A DNA stretch of 64,000 bases, from contig NZ_CP162414.1 of assembly GCF_040932005.1 (NCBI RefSeq), positions 1,267,501-1,331,500 on the forward strand, written 5' to 3'. This document shows positions 26,590-35,779 of the stretch, one piece after another; positions within the stretch are counted from its first letter, which is position 1, and each line of letters opens with the position of its first letter. Origin of the DNA: Aestuariibius sp. HNIBRBA575 (lineage in GTDB: Bacteria; Pseudomonadota; Alphaproteobacteria; Rhodobacterales; Rhodobacteraceae). The notes under the pieces were generated by a model. It was not told the DNA's origin. It ran no database searches and saw nothing but the letters and a program-made list of their open reading frames with translations. A program made the translations under genes and the position numbers.

Positions 26590-27606
26590 TTAGACGTTCT
26601 CCCGAACAAAAATATTAAGGGGGATGGTCCCCCGAGTTAGATCAACCTGACGTTTGTCACTCAGGTCTCGCATCAGTGAAACGGCGGCGCGGACTTCGGC
26701 GGCGGGGTTTTGATCGATGACCAAATCAATGTCCTCCGATTGCAGCGCGGCGCGTGTGTTATCGGTCAATTCATGCACAATCGTGACCGGACGTGGGGCG
26801 GATCCAGACAGCGCACGCAACATGCCGCGCGACCCGGCGCCAACGGAATATACCCCGACCAGCGGTGTGGTCTCTCGGGCGTTTTTCACTAGTTTTTCAA
26901 CGGTTTGTGCACTGTCAAACCCCTGTGCTGCGGGTAAAAGCGTCAGATGTGGAAACCGTTCTGCCATTGTCGCACGGAACCCCATCACCCGTTCCATATG
27001 GTCACGCGCGCTTAGGCTGCCGGCAACCATTAACACCGTGCCGGATGGGGCGCGCACGAACCGGCCCAAAAACGCAGCGGCGGTACGTCCAGCGGCGACA
27101 TTATCAGGCCCGACATAGGCGTTACGTTCGGATAGGGGCAGGTCAGACACCAAGGTTAACACGCTGACATTTTCCGCGCGCAGGCGCTTGATTTCGGTCT
27201 GCACTTCGGTCGATTGGGCCGCAATCATGGCAACACCGTCGGTGGTTTTCGCAGATAGGGCCCGTAACGCGGCCACTTGGGATGCGGTGTCAAAGGCGCG
27301 TGTTTCGATGATTTCGATTTGGACTTTGTCCTGATGCAGGCGTTTTTGTTCTGCATTCAGTTCCGCACGCAGCAAACCGACAAAACCAGATGCCGTGTCT
27401 GGCAGGATAAAGGCGAACCGATACTCGCGGCGTCTAGATAGGTTTGCGGCAGAAATATCCCGGACATAGCCGGTTTGCTCGATTGCTGCGTGGACCTTTT
27501 TTAGCGATTTTTGGGCAACGCCGCCCCGATTGTTCAGCACCCGGTCTACGGTTGCCAGACTAACATTTGCGATTTTAGCGACATCATGAACGGTGGGGCG
27601 TGACAT
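26590..27606 (-). CDS. LacI-family regulator of the xylose isomerase operon
   Basis: A 338-residue repressor. The N-terminal LacI helix-turn-helix TVHDVAKIANVSLATVDRVLNNRGG (residues 4-28) is followed by a periplasmic-binding-protein-like effector domain. ATG 27606 was chosen because GAGGAGAAAAC precedes it and the DNA-binding domain begins at once; the frame is open for 57 more codons but without a reason to start earlier. It is the first gene of the LacI-xylA-isomerase operon and so probably autoregulates it. Two AAAATGAGG(T/C)AC repeats lie 31-63 bp upstream. Confidence 0.9.
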   Translation of the reverse strand: MSRPTVHDVAKIANVSLATVDRVLNNRGGVAQKSLKKVHAAIEQTGYVRDISAANLSRRREYRFAFILPDTASGFVGLLRAELNAEQKRLHQDKVQIEIIETRAFDTASQVAALRALSAKTTDGVAMIAAQSTEVQTEIKRLRAENVSVLTLVSDLPLSERNAYVGPDNVAAGRTAAAFLGRFVRAPSGTVLMVAGSLSARDHMERVMGFRATMAERFPHLTLLPAAQGFDSAQTVEKLVKNARETTPLVGVYSVGAGSRGMLRALSGSAPRPVTIVHELTDNTRAALQSEDIDLVIDQNPAAEVRAAVSLMRDLSDKRQVDLTRGTIPLNIFVRENV

Positions 27607-27940
27607 GTTTTCTCCTCGGGGTGTTTGTGGTCTTTCAAAATGAGGTACGTCAATCAAAAAATGAGGCACTACAGGCAAAAGGGGGGGTAATGACATGAAA
27701 AATATATACTTAATTTTTGCGGGTCGATGCTGATTTTGGCCCGCGGATGGAATTGTTTTGACCTGCCTTAGGGCCACAATCAGAATCGACGGGCCTGGAT
27801 TGAAACCTAAAATGCTGCGTAAAGCCCGCGTTTGGAGGGTTTTGCTTCAAATTAGGGTTTGGGACAGGTATTTTTTGACGCTATAGGAGCGCACGAAACA
27901 GAATCATCCCACATCCATCCACGCTTCAGGAGCCACCAAT
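27607..27940. promoter_or_regulatory. Divergent intergenic region between the LacI operon and speA
   Basis: A 334-bp gene-free region. Its left third contains two direct repeats AAAATGAGG(T/C)AC at 27637-27648 and 27658-27669, exactly 21 bp apart, that is two helical turns on the same DNA face. They are candidate operators for the LacI protein or an activator. The right part forms the speA leader, ending in CAGGAG before the TTG start. No RNA gene or riboswitch was recognised. Confidence 0.45.
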
Positions 27941-29830
27941 TTGAACCAACACGATCTTGCTGCGCATTCCGTTTATGCCATCGACCGCTGGGGGCATGAA
28001 TTTGTAGAAGTGATGCCAAACGGGGATCTGGGTTTGAAAAATCCGCTAAATCCTGACGGACCAAGTGTGAGTTTGCCTTCGATCATCCATGGCCTGCAGG
28101 ATCGCGGAATTGATGCACCATTATTGCTGAGGGTCAGTTCGTTTCTGGAACAGGGCATTCGCAATATTAACGAAAGTTTCCGCACAGCGATCGACCGGGT
28201 GGGGTATCGCGGCGTTTATCGCGGTGTGTTCCCGATCAAGGTTAACCAGCAGGCGCAGGTCATTGATCGCATCGTCGAATTCGGGCGTCCCTATTCCTAC
28301 GGGTTAGAGGCCGGATCAAAACCTGAATTGGTGATTGCACTGGCGCATCGTTTGGCCAAAGACGCGTTGATTGTTTGCAACGGTGTCAAAGATGCCGAAT
28401 TTATCCGGCTCGCAATTTTGTCGCGCAAATTGGGGTTCAATACGGTTATCGTTTTGGAAAGCCCCAAGGAATTGGAAACCGTTTTGGAGGTTTTCCAAGA
28501 GTTGGGACAAGAGCCGTTGCTGGGCGTGCGGGTTAAACTGACCAATCAAATTAGCGGAAACTGGGCCGAAAGCTCTGGTGATCGGTCCACGTTTGGAATG
28601 CACACGGATCAATTGGTGGCAGTGGTAGATCGGTTGAAACAGGCCGGATTACTGCATTGCCTAAAGCTGCAACATTCGCATTTAGGGTCGCAAATTCCGG
28701 ACGTGAATGACGTGCGCCGCGCCGTTGGAGAAGCCTGTCGTTACTTTACCGAACTCAGCCGGGAAGGGGTGCCGTTAACACATCTTGATCTGGGCGGGGG
28801 GCTTGGGGTGGATTACACGGGCGAACGGACTGCCAGTGAAAATTCGATCAATTATACCGTGGCCGAATATTGCGCCAACGTGGTCGAAACCGTCGCCTAT
28901 GCCATGGACGAGGCAGAGTTGGCGCATCCCACATTGGTCACCGAAAGCGGACGCGCGGTTGTCGCGGCGTCCTCGATGTTGGTGTTTAACGTGTTGGAAG
29001 CGACATTTTATGACGCCCATTCTGCCCCCAAACCAGATGCCGAGGATCACCATCTGATGACGGATCTGGCTGAAATCGCCAGCTATCTCTCTGAAAATCG
29101 CATTCAGGAATGTCTGAATGATGCGACGTTTTATCGGAACGAATTGCGGGCTTTGTTTCGGCGTGGATACATTGATTTGCGGCAAATGGCACGAGGAGAG
29201 CGGATTTACCTGCATCTTATGTCCAAAATCAAAGCCGCTGTTCCCTCGGCGGGTGCATCTGCCGAAATCGATGCGCAGCTTGAGCAGCTGGCGGATATTT
29301 ACCACTGCAACTTTTCGTTATTTCAATCCCTGCCGGATGTTTGGGCGATTGATCAATTGCACCCGGTTGTGCCGCTGCAAAACCTAAACCAAGTGCCCGA
29401 CCGGCGCGCCGTTTTGTCCGACATTACCTGTGATTCAGACGGCAAAATTGATCAATTCATTCTGGCGGACGGTGTTTCACCTTCTTTGCCTGTTCATACT
29501 TTGGACGACGAAACGCCCTATTATATCGGGGCGTTCTTTGTTGGGGCCTATCAGGAAACGTTGGGCGATTTGCACAATCTGTTTGGCGATACAAACGTTG
29601 CCACGATCGAACTGCGCCCAGATGGCGGGTTTGATCTGTTGCACGAACAGGACGGGGATACGATCGCCGAGGTAATGTCCTATGTGGAATACGACCCGCG
29701 CGATTGCGTGGATGCATTCCGTAAATTGGTAGAGCAGGCGATATCTGAAAACCGTCTGAATGCCAAAGAACGCAAAACCTTAATGGCCGCCTATCGCGAC
29801 AGCATCAACGGCTATACATATTATGAATAA
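27941..29830 (+). CDS. speA: Biosynthetic arginine decarboxylase
   Basis: A 629-residue PLP enzyme of the alanine-racemase-like fold that converts arginine to agmatine. The PLP-binding Lys is K100 in GVFPIKVNQQ. Other family blocks are YGLEAGSKPEL, KLQHSHLGSQIPD, HLDLGGGLGVDY, VTESGRAV, and the SDITCDSDGKID segment near the active site. The start is TTG 27941 with CAGGAG nine bases upstream. It is the first gene of a four-gene polyamine operon; agmatine is then handled by the agmatinase encoded last. The length matches the family. Confidence 0.95.
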   Translation: MNQHDLAAHSVYAIDRWGHEFVEVMPNGDLGLKNPLNPDGPSVSLPSIIHGLQDRGIDAPLLLRVSSFLEQGIRNINESFRTAIDRVGYRGVYRGVFPIKVNQQAQVIDRIVEFGRPYSYGLEAGSKPELVIALAHRLAKDALIVCNGVKDAEFIRLAILSRKLGFNTVIVLESPKELETVLEVFQELGQEPLLGVRVKLTNQISGNWAESSGDRSTFGMHTDQLVAVVDRLKQAGLLHCLKLQHSHLGSQIPDVNDVRRAVGEACRYFTELSREGVPLTHLDLGGGLGVDYTGERTASENSINYTVAEYCANVVETVAYAMDEAELAHPTLVTESGRAVVAASSMLVFNVLEATFYDAHSAPKPDAEDHHLMTDLAEIASYLSENRIQECLNDATFYRNELRALFRRGYIDLRQMARGERIYLHLMSKIKAAVPSAGASAEIDAQLEQLADIYHCNFSLFQSLPDVWAIDQLHPVVPLQNLNQVPDRRAVLSDITCDSDGKIDQFILADGVSPSLPVHTLDDETPYYIGAFFVGAYQETLGDLHNLFGDTNVATIELRPDGGFDLLHEQDGDTIAEVMSYVEYDPRDCVDAFRKLVEQAISENRLNAKERKTLMAAYRDSINGYTYYE

Positions 29831-29853
29831 TCAATCCATCTGGAGGCAAACCC

Positions 29854-31065
29854 ATGGGTAAAACGCTGGTGATTGGCGCGGGCGGTGTATCGTCCGCAGC
29901 TGTGCATAAAATGGCGATGAATGCGGATATTTTTTCCGATATCACCTTGGCATCACGTCGAAAATTCAAATGTGATGACATCGCCGCTGAGGTGAAAAAT
30001 CGCACTGGCGTGACCATTAAAACCGCAGAAGTTGATGCAATGGATGTGGCCGCAACGGTTGCCTTGATCCGGGAAACCGGGGCAGATCTATTGGTTAACC
30101 TCGCGCTGCCATATCAGGATTTGAAACTGATGGATGCCTGTTTAGAAGCAGGGATTCACTATCTGGACACGGCCAATTACGAACCCGAAGACGTGGCGAA
30201 ATTCGAATATCATTGGCAATGGGCCTATCAGGACAAATTCAAAGAAGCGGGGCTGACGGCGATCCTTGGCTCAGGTTTTGATCCGGGGGTGACATCGGTT
30301 TTTGCGACTTGGTTGAAAAAGCACAAGCTCGACACAATTCGCCAAATTGACATTCTGGATGCCAATGGTGGCGACAATGGTCAGGCATTTGCGACAAATT
30401 TTAACCCCGAAATTAACCTGCGCGAAGTTCTGGCCGAAGTCCGTCATTGGGAAAATGGCGACTGGGTGCATAGCCCTGCATTGACCAACAAACAGGTCTA
30501 TGATTTCCCCGGTGTGGGCGTGAAAAACATGTACCAGATGTATCACGAAGAGTTAGAGAGCCTGTCGACCCATTTCCCTGAAATCGAACGTGCTCGGTTC
30601 TGGATGACCTTTGGGGACGCCTACATTATGCACGCTACGGTTTTGCAAAATGTGGGCATGACCCGGATTGATCCGGTGATGCATGACGGTCAGGAAATCA
30701 TTCCGATTCAGTTTCTTAAAACGTTGTTGCCTGATCCCAGCGATCTGGGCGCATTGACCAAAGGCAAAGCCTGTATTGGCGACATCGCGACTGGTCAGGC
30801 CAAAGACGGATCGGGCGAAAAAACGTTTTATATCTATAACATATGTGATCACGAAGAGTGCTATGCCGAGGTCGGATCACAGGCCGTTTCATACACAACC
30901 GGCGTGCCGGCGATGATCGGCGCGGCCCAAATCCTGAAAGGAAATTGGCGCCAACCCGGTGTTTGGAACATGGAGCAACTCGATCCTGATGACTTCATGG
31001 ATATGTTGAATGTTCATGGCCTGCCTTGGCATGTTCAGGAACTTGACGGTCCGGTAGATTTTTAA
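29854..31065 (+). CDS. Carboxy(nor)spermidine dehydrogenase
   Basis: A 403-residue saccharopine-dehydrogenase-like enzyme. Rossmann motif VIGAGGVSSAAVHK at residues 6-19, LVNLALPYQDLKLMDACLEAG and YLDTANYEPED match the carboxyspermidine synthase type. It condenses putrescine (or diaminopropane) with aspartate semialdehyde and reduces the imine with NADPH to carboxyspermidine (or carboxynorspermidine). The following gene encodes the matching decarboxylase. Starts 23 bp after speA with GGAGG upstream. With speA and speB in the operon, putrescine is the likely amine, so spermidine is the likely final product. Confidence 0.92.
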   Translation: MGKTLVIGAGGVSSAAVHKMAMNADIFSDITLASRRKFKCDDIAAEVKNRTGVTIKTAEVDAMDVAATVALIRETGADLLVNLALPYQDLKLMDACLEAGIHYLDTANYEPEDVAKFEYHWQWAYQDKFKEAGLTAILGSGFDPGVTSVFATWLKKHKLDTIRQIDILDANGGDNGQAFATNFNPEINLREVLAEVRHWENGDWVHSPALTNKQVYDFPGVGVKNMYQMYHEELESLSTHFPEIERARFWMTFGDAYIMHATVLQNVGMTRIDPVMHDGQEIIPIQFLKTLLPDPSDLGALTKGKACIGDIATGQAKDGSGEKTFYIYNICDHEECYAEVGSQAVSYTTGVPAMIGAAQILKGNWRQPGVWNMEQLDPDDFMDMLNVHGLPWHVQELDGPVDF

Positions 31066-31067
31066 AA

Positions 31068-32243
31068 ATGTCGGATGTGATGCAAACGCAGGCCGGAGAT
31101 GCTGGGGCGTTTCGGGATTTTGATCTGTCCCGTGTTCCCAGTCCTGCCTTTGTCGTGGATGAGGTTGCAATCGAACGCAACCTCATGATTTTGAACGATG
31201 TTTCGGAACGTTCCGGCGCGCATGTTCTATCTGCGTTAAAGGCGTTTTCGATGTTTGCATTGGCGCCATTAATCCGCAAATACCTATCGGGCACCTGCGC
31301 GTCGGGCCTCTTTGAGGCGCGGCTTGCCCGGCAGGAATATGGGGGCGAGGTGGTCACATATTGCGCCGGATATAAGGCGCATGAGATCGAAGAGATAATC
31401 GGATTGTCAGACCATCTGATTTTTAACTCCGCCGCGCAAAAGGATCGCTTTCTACCTCAGGTGAACTGCGCTGAGCGCCCTGTTCAGGTGGGGTTGCGCA
31501 TCAATCCCGAACATTCGGAGGGTGAGATCCCAAAATACGATCCCTGCGCACCCGGATCGCGGTTGGGCATGCCGATTTCGCAGCTAAATTCTGACATTTT
31601 GACTGGGGTGGACGGTCTGCATTTTCACACATTGTGTGAGCAGGGCTTTGAGCCGTTTCAACGGACTTGGGCGGCGATAGAACCCAAAATAACACCCTAT
31701 TTGGATCAGTTGAAATGGTTAAATTTTGGCGGTGGGCATCACATCACGCGCTCTGATTATGACCGGGACGGGTTGATCAACCTGATCCGCGAAATCAAAT
31801 CAAAAACCGGGCTGGAAATCTATCTGGAACCGGGCGAAGCGGTGGCATTGGATGCCGGCATTTTGGTGGGTGAAGTGTTGGATTTGCCAACGAACAAAAT
31901 TGATCTCGCGATTTGCGATATTTCCGCGACTTGCCACATGCCCGACGTGATCGAAGCACCTTATCGCCCCGCGATGTTAAACGAAGCCGAACAGGGGGCG
32001 ACCTATCGTTTTGGTGGCCCGTCCTGTTTGGCCGGTGACGTGATCGGCGATTACACGTTTTCCGCGCCGTTAAAGATTGGCGATCGGTTCGCATTTTTGG
32101 ATCAGGCCCATTATTCGATGGTAAAAACCAATACTTTCAATGGCGTACCGCTGCCTGCGATCATGCTTTGGAACTCTAAAACAGATCAATTGACCACTAT
32201 CCGAGAGTTTACATATGACGACTTCCGCAACAGACTTTCGTGA
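31068..32243 (+). CDS. nspC: Carboxy(nor)spermidine decarboxylase
   Basis: A 391-residue PLP decarboxylase of the alanine-racemase fold. The PLP Lys is K58 in VLSALKAFSM. HFHTLCEQGFEPF, LNFGGGHHITR, YLEPGEAVALD and CDISATCHMPDV are family blocks. It removes CO2 from carboxyspermidine to give spermidine without S-adenosylmethionine. It starts 2 bp after the dehydrogenase stop, and its 3' end overlaps the agmatinase gene by 29 bp. Confidence 0.93.
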   Translation: MSDVMQTQAGDAGAFRDFDLSRVPSPAFVVDEVAIERNLMILNDVSERSGAHVLSALKAFSMFALAPLIRKYLSGTCASGLFEARLARQEYGGEVVTYCAGYKAHEIEEIIGLSDHLIFNSAAQKDRFLPQVNCAERPVQVGLRINPEHSEGEIPKYDPCAPGSRLGMPISQLNSDILTGVDGLHFHTLCEQGFEPFQRTWAAIEPKITPYLDQLKWLNFGGGHHITRSDYDRDGLINLIREIKSKTGLEIYLEPGEAVALDAGILVGEVLDLPTNKIDLAICDISATCHMPDVIEAPYRPAMLNEAEQGATYRFGGPSCLAGDVIGDYTFSAPLKIGDRFAFLDQAHYSMVKTNTFNGVPLPAIMLWNSKTDQLTTIREFTYDDFRNRLS

Positions 32244-33090
32244 AATGACACCGTTTCTGGACAGCGAATTAACGCCATCGGAACGCGGTCAAAACGCTAT
32301 GTTTCGTGTCATTCCGATGCCTCTGGAACGCACCGTGTCATTTGGGGCAGGGACGGCCATGGGGCCGGGTGCGATCCTATCGGCCAGCGATGAACTTGAA
32401 CGGTTGTGCAACGGGTCAGAGCCATGTGCAAACGGGATCACCACGGAACCTTGTGTTGATTGCGACGGACCGCTGCCCGAGGTCATGGAACGATTGGCAA
32501 AGCGGACACAAACAGCCGTTGAAAATGGTAAAATCCCGGTCACGCTTGGGGGCGAACATTCGTTAACATATGGCGCGGTGATGGGGGTCATGCGGGGATT
32601 GGGCAAACCGGTCGGGATCGTTCAGATCGACGCCCATGCGGATCTGCGCATTGCCTATCAGGGCGAAAAACATTCACATGCTTCGGTGATGCATTTGTTG
32701 TCCGAACAGGGGGTGCGTCTGGCGCAATTTGGTGTGCGCGCCCTATGCCAACAAGAGGCAGAGAGCCGCGAAAAATATGATGTCTTTTTTCGCGACGCTG
32801 AGGAATTGGTGGTCAACAACATTTTCGAAGTTGATCTACCCGATGACTTTCCCGAATTGGTCTATGTGTCGTTTGATGTGGATGGGCTTGATCCGTCACA
32901 GATGCCCGCCACAGGGACGCCGGTGCCCGGTGGGCTTAGCTATTACCAAGCGCTGCGTTTGGTCGAACATTGCCTGAAAGGGCGCACATGTGTTGGCCTG
33001 GATGTGGTGGAGCTGGCCCCAGACGGCAATGCCGCGTGGGATTTCACCGCCGCTCAGATCACCTATCGCTTGATGGCCGCCGCAATTTGA
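32215..33090 (+). CDS. speB: Agmatinase
   Basis: A 291-residue ureohydrolase that cleaves agmatine to putrescine and urea. Mn ligands are complete: H115 in GGEHS, D139, H141 and D143 in IDAHADLR, D221 and D223 in SFDVDGLDPS. ATG 32215 overlaps nspC by 29 bp; an alternative ATG at 32245, just after the nspC stop, would shorten the unstructured N-terminus by ten residues. It closes the arginine-agmatine-putrescine-spermidine operon. Confidence 0.94.
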   Translation: MTTSATDFREMTPFLDSELTPSERGQNAMFRVIPMPLERTVSFGAGTAMGPGAILSASDELERLCNGSEPCANGITTEPCVDCDGPLPEVMERLAKRTQTAVENGKIPVTLGGEHSLTYGAVMGVMRGLGKPVGIVQIDAHADLRIAYQGEKHSHASVMHLLSEQGVRLAQFGVRALCQQEAESREKYDVFFRDAEELVVNNIFEVDLPDDFPELVYVSFDVDGLDPSQMPATGTPVPGGLSYYQALRLVEHCLKGRTCVGLDVVELAPDGNAAWDFTAAQITYRLMAAAI

Positions 33091-33170
33091 GGTGGTTTGA
33101 ATGATCCCCCCTGTATTAAGAGAGCTTTACTCAGGTAAAAGCCCAACAGATGGGCCTTGGAAAAGTCGAC

Positions 33171-34151
33171 ATGACCACAAATGTAACCCAATCCGCACGT
33201 CTATCTGTCGCCCCGATGATGGATTGGACGGATCGCCATTGCCGGTATCTGCATCGTTTGATGTCCTCGCAAACGCTGCTTTATACAGAAATGGTAACGG
33301 CGCCGGCTTTGGTGCGGGGCAATGCGCTGCATTTGTTGGACTACAACCCCGAGGAACATCCGGTTGCGTTGCAATTGGGCGGTTCTGATCCCCATGAATT
33401 GGCGCAGGCAGCGTCGCTTGGGGCAGAGTTTGGATATGATGAGATCAATCTCAATTGTGGGTGTCCGTCGGATCGGGTCCAATCGGGGTCATTTGGCGCG
33501 GTATTGATGGAAAACGCGGATTTGGTGGCGCGTTGTTGTCAGGCCATGATTGACGCGCAGCCCGTTGAAATAACTGTAAAATGCAGGATTGGTGTGGATG
33601 ATCAGGACCCGACACAGGTCCTGCCTGATTTTATTGAAACGGTTGCAAAATCGGGCGTAAAACGGTTTTCAATTCACGCCAGAAAGGCATGGCTGCAAGG
33701 GCTGAGCCCCAAAGAAAACCGCGATATTCCGCCTTTGGATTACGACATTGCGTTGCAGATGAAACGCGATTTTCCGCACCTGCATATTTCGCTCAATGGG
33801 GGGGTGACTACATTGGACGAAGCCGAGGCTCATCTGGCCGCGGGATTTGACGGCGTGATGATTGGACGTGCTGCCTATCATGCACCGTCCAGCGTGTTGC
33901 TGGATGCGGATCAGCGGATTTTTGGCATCGCCAAATCCAAGGAAGCCGCTGAAATCGTTCGTGAAATGCTGCCTTATATTGACTGGCATGTGTCGCAGGG
34001 GGGCAAATTGGCTCAGGTGACGCGCCACATGCTGGGGCTGTTTCAGGGCCGCCCCGGGGCACGTCATTGGCGTCGTATTCTTTCTCAAGAAGGGCACAAA
34101 CCTGGCGCGGGCACCGACATTGTGTTGCGCGCATTAGAGGCGGTGACATGA
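33171..34151 (+). CDS. dusA: tRNA-dihydrouridine synthase DusA
   Basis: A 326-residue flavoenzyme that reduces uridine in the D-loop of tRNA. Signature blocks: RLSVAPMMDWTDRHCRYLHRL (residues 10-30), INLNCGCPSDRVQSGSFGA with the catalytic Cys, SIHARKAWLQGLSPKENR and FDGVMIGRAAYH. ATG 33171 was chosen over ATG 33150 because family members begin only a few residues before the SVAPMMDWTD block; both are possible. The stop overlaps the GNAT gene start (ATGA). Confidence 0.94.
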   Translation: MTTNVTQSARLSVAPMMDWTDRHCRYLHRLMSSQTLLYTEMVTAPALVRGNALHLLDYNPEEHPVALQLGGSDPHELAQAASLGAEFGYDEINLNCGCPSDRVQSGSFGAVLMENADLVARCCQAMIDAQPVEITVKCRIGVDDQDPTQVLPDFIETVAKSGVKRFSIHARKAWLQGLSPKENRDIPPLDYDIALQMKRDFPHLHISLNGGVTTLDEAEAHLAAGFDGVMIGRAAYHAPSSVLLDADQRIFGIAKSKEAAEIVREMLPYIDWHVSQGGKLAQVTRHMLGLFQGRPGARHWRRILSQEGHKPGAGTDIVLRALEAVT

Positions 34152-34594
34152 ATGTGCGTCCCGCGCGTGTCACGGATGCCAAAACAATTGCGCATCTGAC
34201 CCAAGGCCTGTGCGAACATCATGGCGACACGTCCTCTTTGACGGCTGAAACAATCGCCTCTTTGATTGACCAAGCCGGGTTTTTGACCTTTGCGACCTGT
34301 GGTGATCCTGTTGTGGGTTATGTGGCCTATTACCGCGTGACACAGCTACATGCGCAGGAATTTGGGCTATATGTGCATCATTTATACGTCGAACCGGATG
34401 CGCGCGGGCAGGGGATTGGTCAGAAACTCATGACCTATGTCGAACAACAGGCCCTCGCAGGGGGGATGACCTATGTCCAAGTCAGCGCCGATCCTGACAA
34501 TCAAATGGCCAGCGCCTATTTGTCGATGGATTACGAAGAAAGCCCGCCCAACACGGCGCGCCGGTTTCTGAAAAACCTGAAAAGTCACCCCTAA
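34148..34594 (+). CDS. GNAT-family N-acetyltransferase
   Basis: A 148-residue acetyltransferase. The acetyl-CoA site is visible as HHLYVEPDARGQGIGQKLMTYVEQQA, with GQGIGQKL as the Q/RxxGxG/A motif. The C-terminal helix and strand follow. ATG 34148 overlaps the dusA stop by 4 bp, so the two are co-translated, but no substrate follows from that. The frame open upstream lies inside dusA and was discarded. Confidence 0.88.
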   Translation: MNVRPARVTDAKTIAHLTQGLCEHHGDTSSLTAETIASLIDQAGFLTFATCGDPVVGYVAYYRVTQLHAQEFGLYVHHLYVEPDARGQGIGQKLMTYVEQQALAGGMTYVQVSADPDNQMASAYLSMDYEESPPNTARRFLKNLKSHP

Positions 34595-34657
34595 GGCTGG
34601 TCTTTTCTATTTGCCCAACTAAGGTGCCGACACGGGTTAACCCCAAAGGAGAAAACC

Positions 34658-35476
34658 ATGCCGGACCTATCCCTCTTATTGCCGATGGCGTTGTTATTGC
34701 TGGGAATTGGCGCGTTTGCTGGGGTATTGGCCGGATTGCTGGGCGTGGGTGGCGGCATAGTGTTGGTGCCTGCGTTTTTCTATGCGTTCACCGTGCTTGG
34801 CTATGACTCGCCGCAATTGATGCAGATGTGTCTGGGCACGTCGTTGGCCACCATTATCGTCACATCGATGCGGTCCGTTTTGTCCCATAACCGCAAAGGG
34901 GCGGTGGATTGGGGCATCCTGCGGGGCTGGGCGCCGGGTATTGTGGTTGGTGCCATCATCGGTGTCAGCATCGCAGCTTTGCTCCGCTCTGCTACGTTGC
35001 AATTCATATTTGGGGGACTGGCCATCATCGTTGGGCTTTATATGGCATTTGGTCGATCGCATTGGCGGTTGGCGGACACAATGCCAACAGGGCCATTGCG
35101 GTGGGCGCTGTCGCCATTGCTGGGGTTTTTATCCGTGTTGATGGGGATCGGCGGCGGATCCTTTGGCGTCCCCGTCATGAGCCTGTTTGGCACGCCCATT
35201 CACCGCGCAGTGGCCACGGCGGCCGGTTTTGGCGTGATCATTGCCGTCCCATCCGTGATCGGGTTTTTGATGGTCGATATGTCAGTGGCCCCGCCCTACA
35301 CAATCGGCGCGGTCAATCTGGTCGCCTTTGCGCTGGTGATTTCAATGACATTGATCACCGCGCCATGGGGGGCAGCACTGGCCCATAAAATGGACCCCAA
35401 ACCGTTGAAACGGGTGTTTGGTGTGTTTCTGATCTTGGTGGCGCTGAATATGTTGCGCAAAGCGCTGGGGTATTAG
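34658..35476 (+). CDS. TauE/SafE (TSUP) family membrane transporter
   Basis: A 272-residue inner-membrane protein with about eight hydrophobic segments. The two family repeats GVLAGLLGVGGGIVLVPAF (near residue 23) and LSVLMGIGGGSFGVPVMSLFG (near residue 160) are clear. Family members export sulfite or sulfoacetate or move organosulfur acids, but many have no known substrate. It starts after CAAAGGAG. It is 24 kb from the sulfonate-type operon, so any link to sulfite release there is speculative. Confidence 0.88.
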   Translation: MPDLSLLLPMALLLLGIGAFAGVLAGLLGVGGGIVLVPAFFYAFTVLGYDSPQLMQMCLGTSLATIIVTSMRSVLSHNRKGAVDWGILRGWAPGIVVGAIIGVSIAALLRSATLQFIFGGLAIIVGLYMAFGRSHWRLADTMPTGPLRWALSPLLGFLSVLMGIGGGSFGVPVMSLFGTPIHRAVATAAGFGVIIAVPSVIGFLMVDMSVAPPYTIGAVNLVAFALVISMTLITAPWGAALAHKMDPKPLKRVFGVFLILVALNMLRKALGY

Positions 35477-35500
35477 ATCGCAATCAGGCCGGTTTTACCG

Positions 35501-35779
35501 CTAGCCACGGCCCAAACGCGCGGCGCGTCCACCCCAGCGTTTTTTCAATTGCCCGGCACGGTCTGGCAACGCGGCCATGATGTCTTGGCGCATCTCAGGG
35601 CTCATTTGGCTCCAATCGCGGATTTCATCCATCGACCGCAAACAGCCCGTGCAAATACGCGCCTCTGGATGAACCACACAAATGTTCACGCAGGGGCTCT
35701 CAATCTCGGAACGGGCCCAGATGTCATTTGATTTGTCGGGTGTGTTCATCCGCGTTTCAATCCCAATTTTACCGCTCAA
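35501..35779 (-). CDS. DUF1289 small Cys-rich protein
   Basis: A 92-residue protein with the DUF1289 Cys motif SPCVNICVVHPEARICTGCLRSMDEIRDW, four Cys that could bind a metal or Fe-S centre. It is followed by the family's WSQMSPEMRQDIM helix. The biochemical function of the family is unknown. Start overlaps ruvX by 4 bp; last gene of the ccmI-ruvX unit. Its stop is 25 bp from that of the TauE-type gene. Confidence 0.88.
   Translation of the reverse strand: MSGKIGIETRMNTPDKSNDIWARSEIESPCVNICVVHPEARICTGCLRSMDEIRDWSQMSPEMRQDIMAALPDRAGQLKKRWGGRAARLGRG

Noticed and set aside
34658..35476. The TauE/SafE-type exporter as part of the sulfosugar pathway (sulfite export).
   Set aside because: It is 24 kb away and next to unrelated genes, and the family is too broad; mentioned only as a remote possibility.
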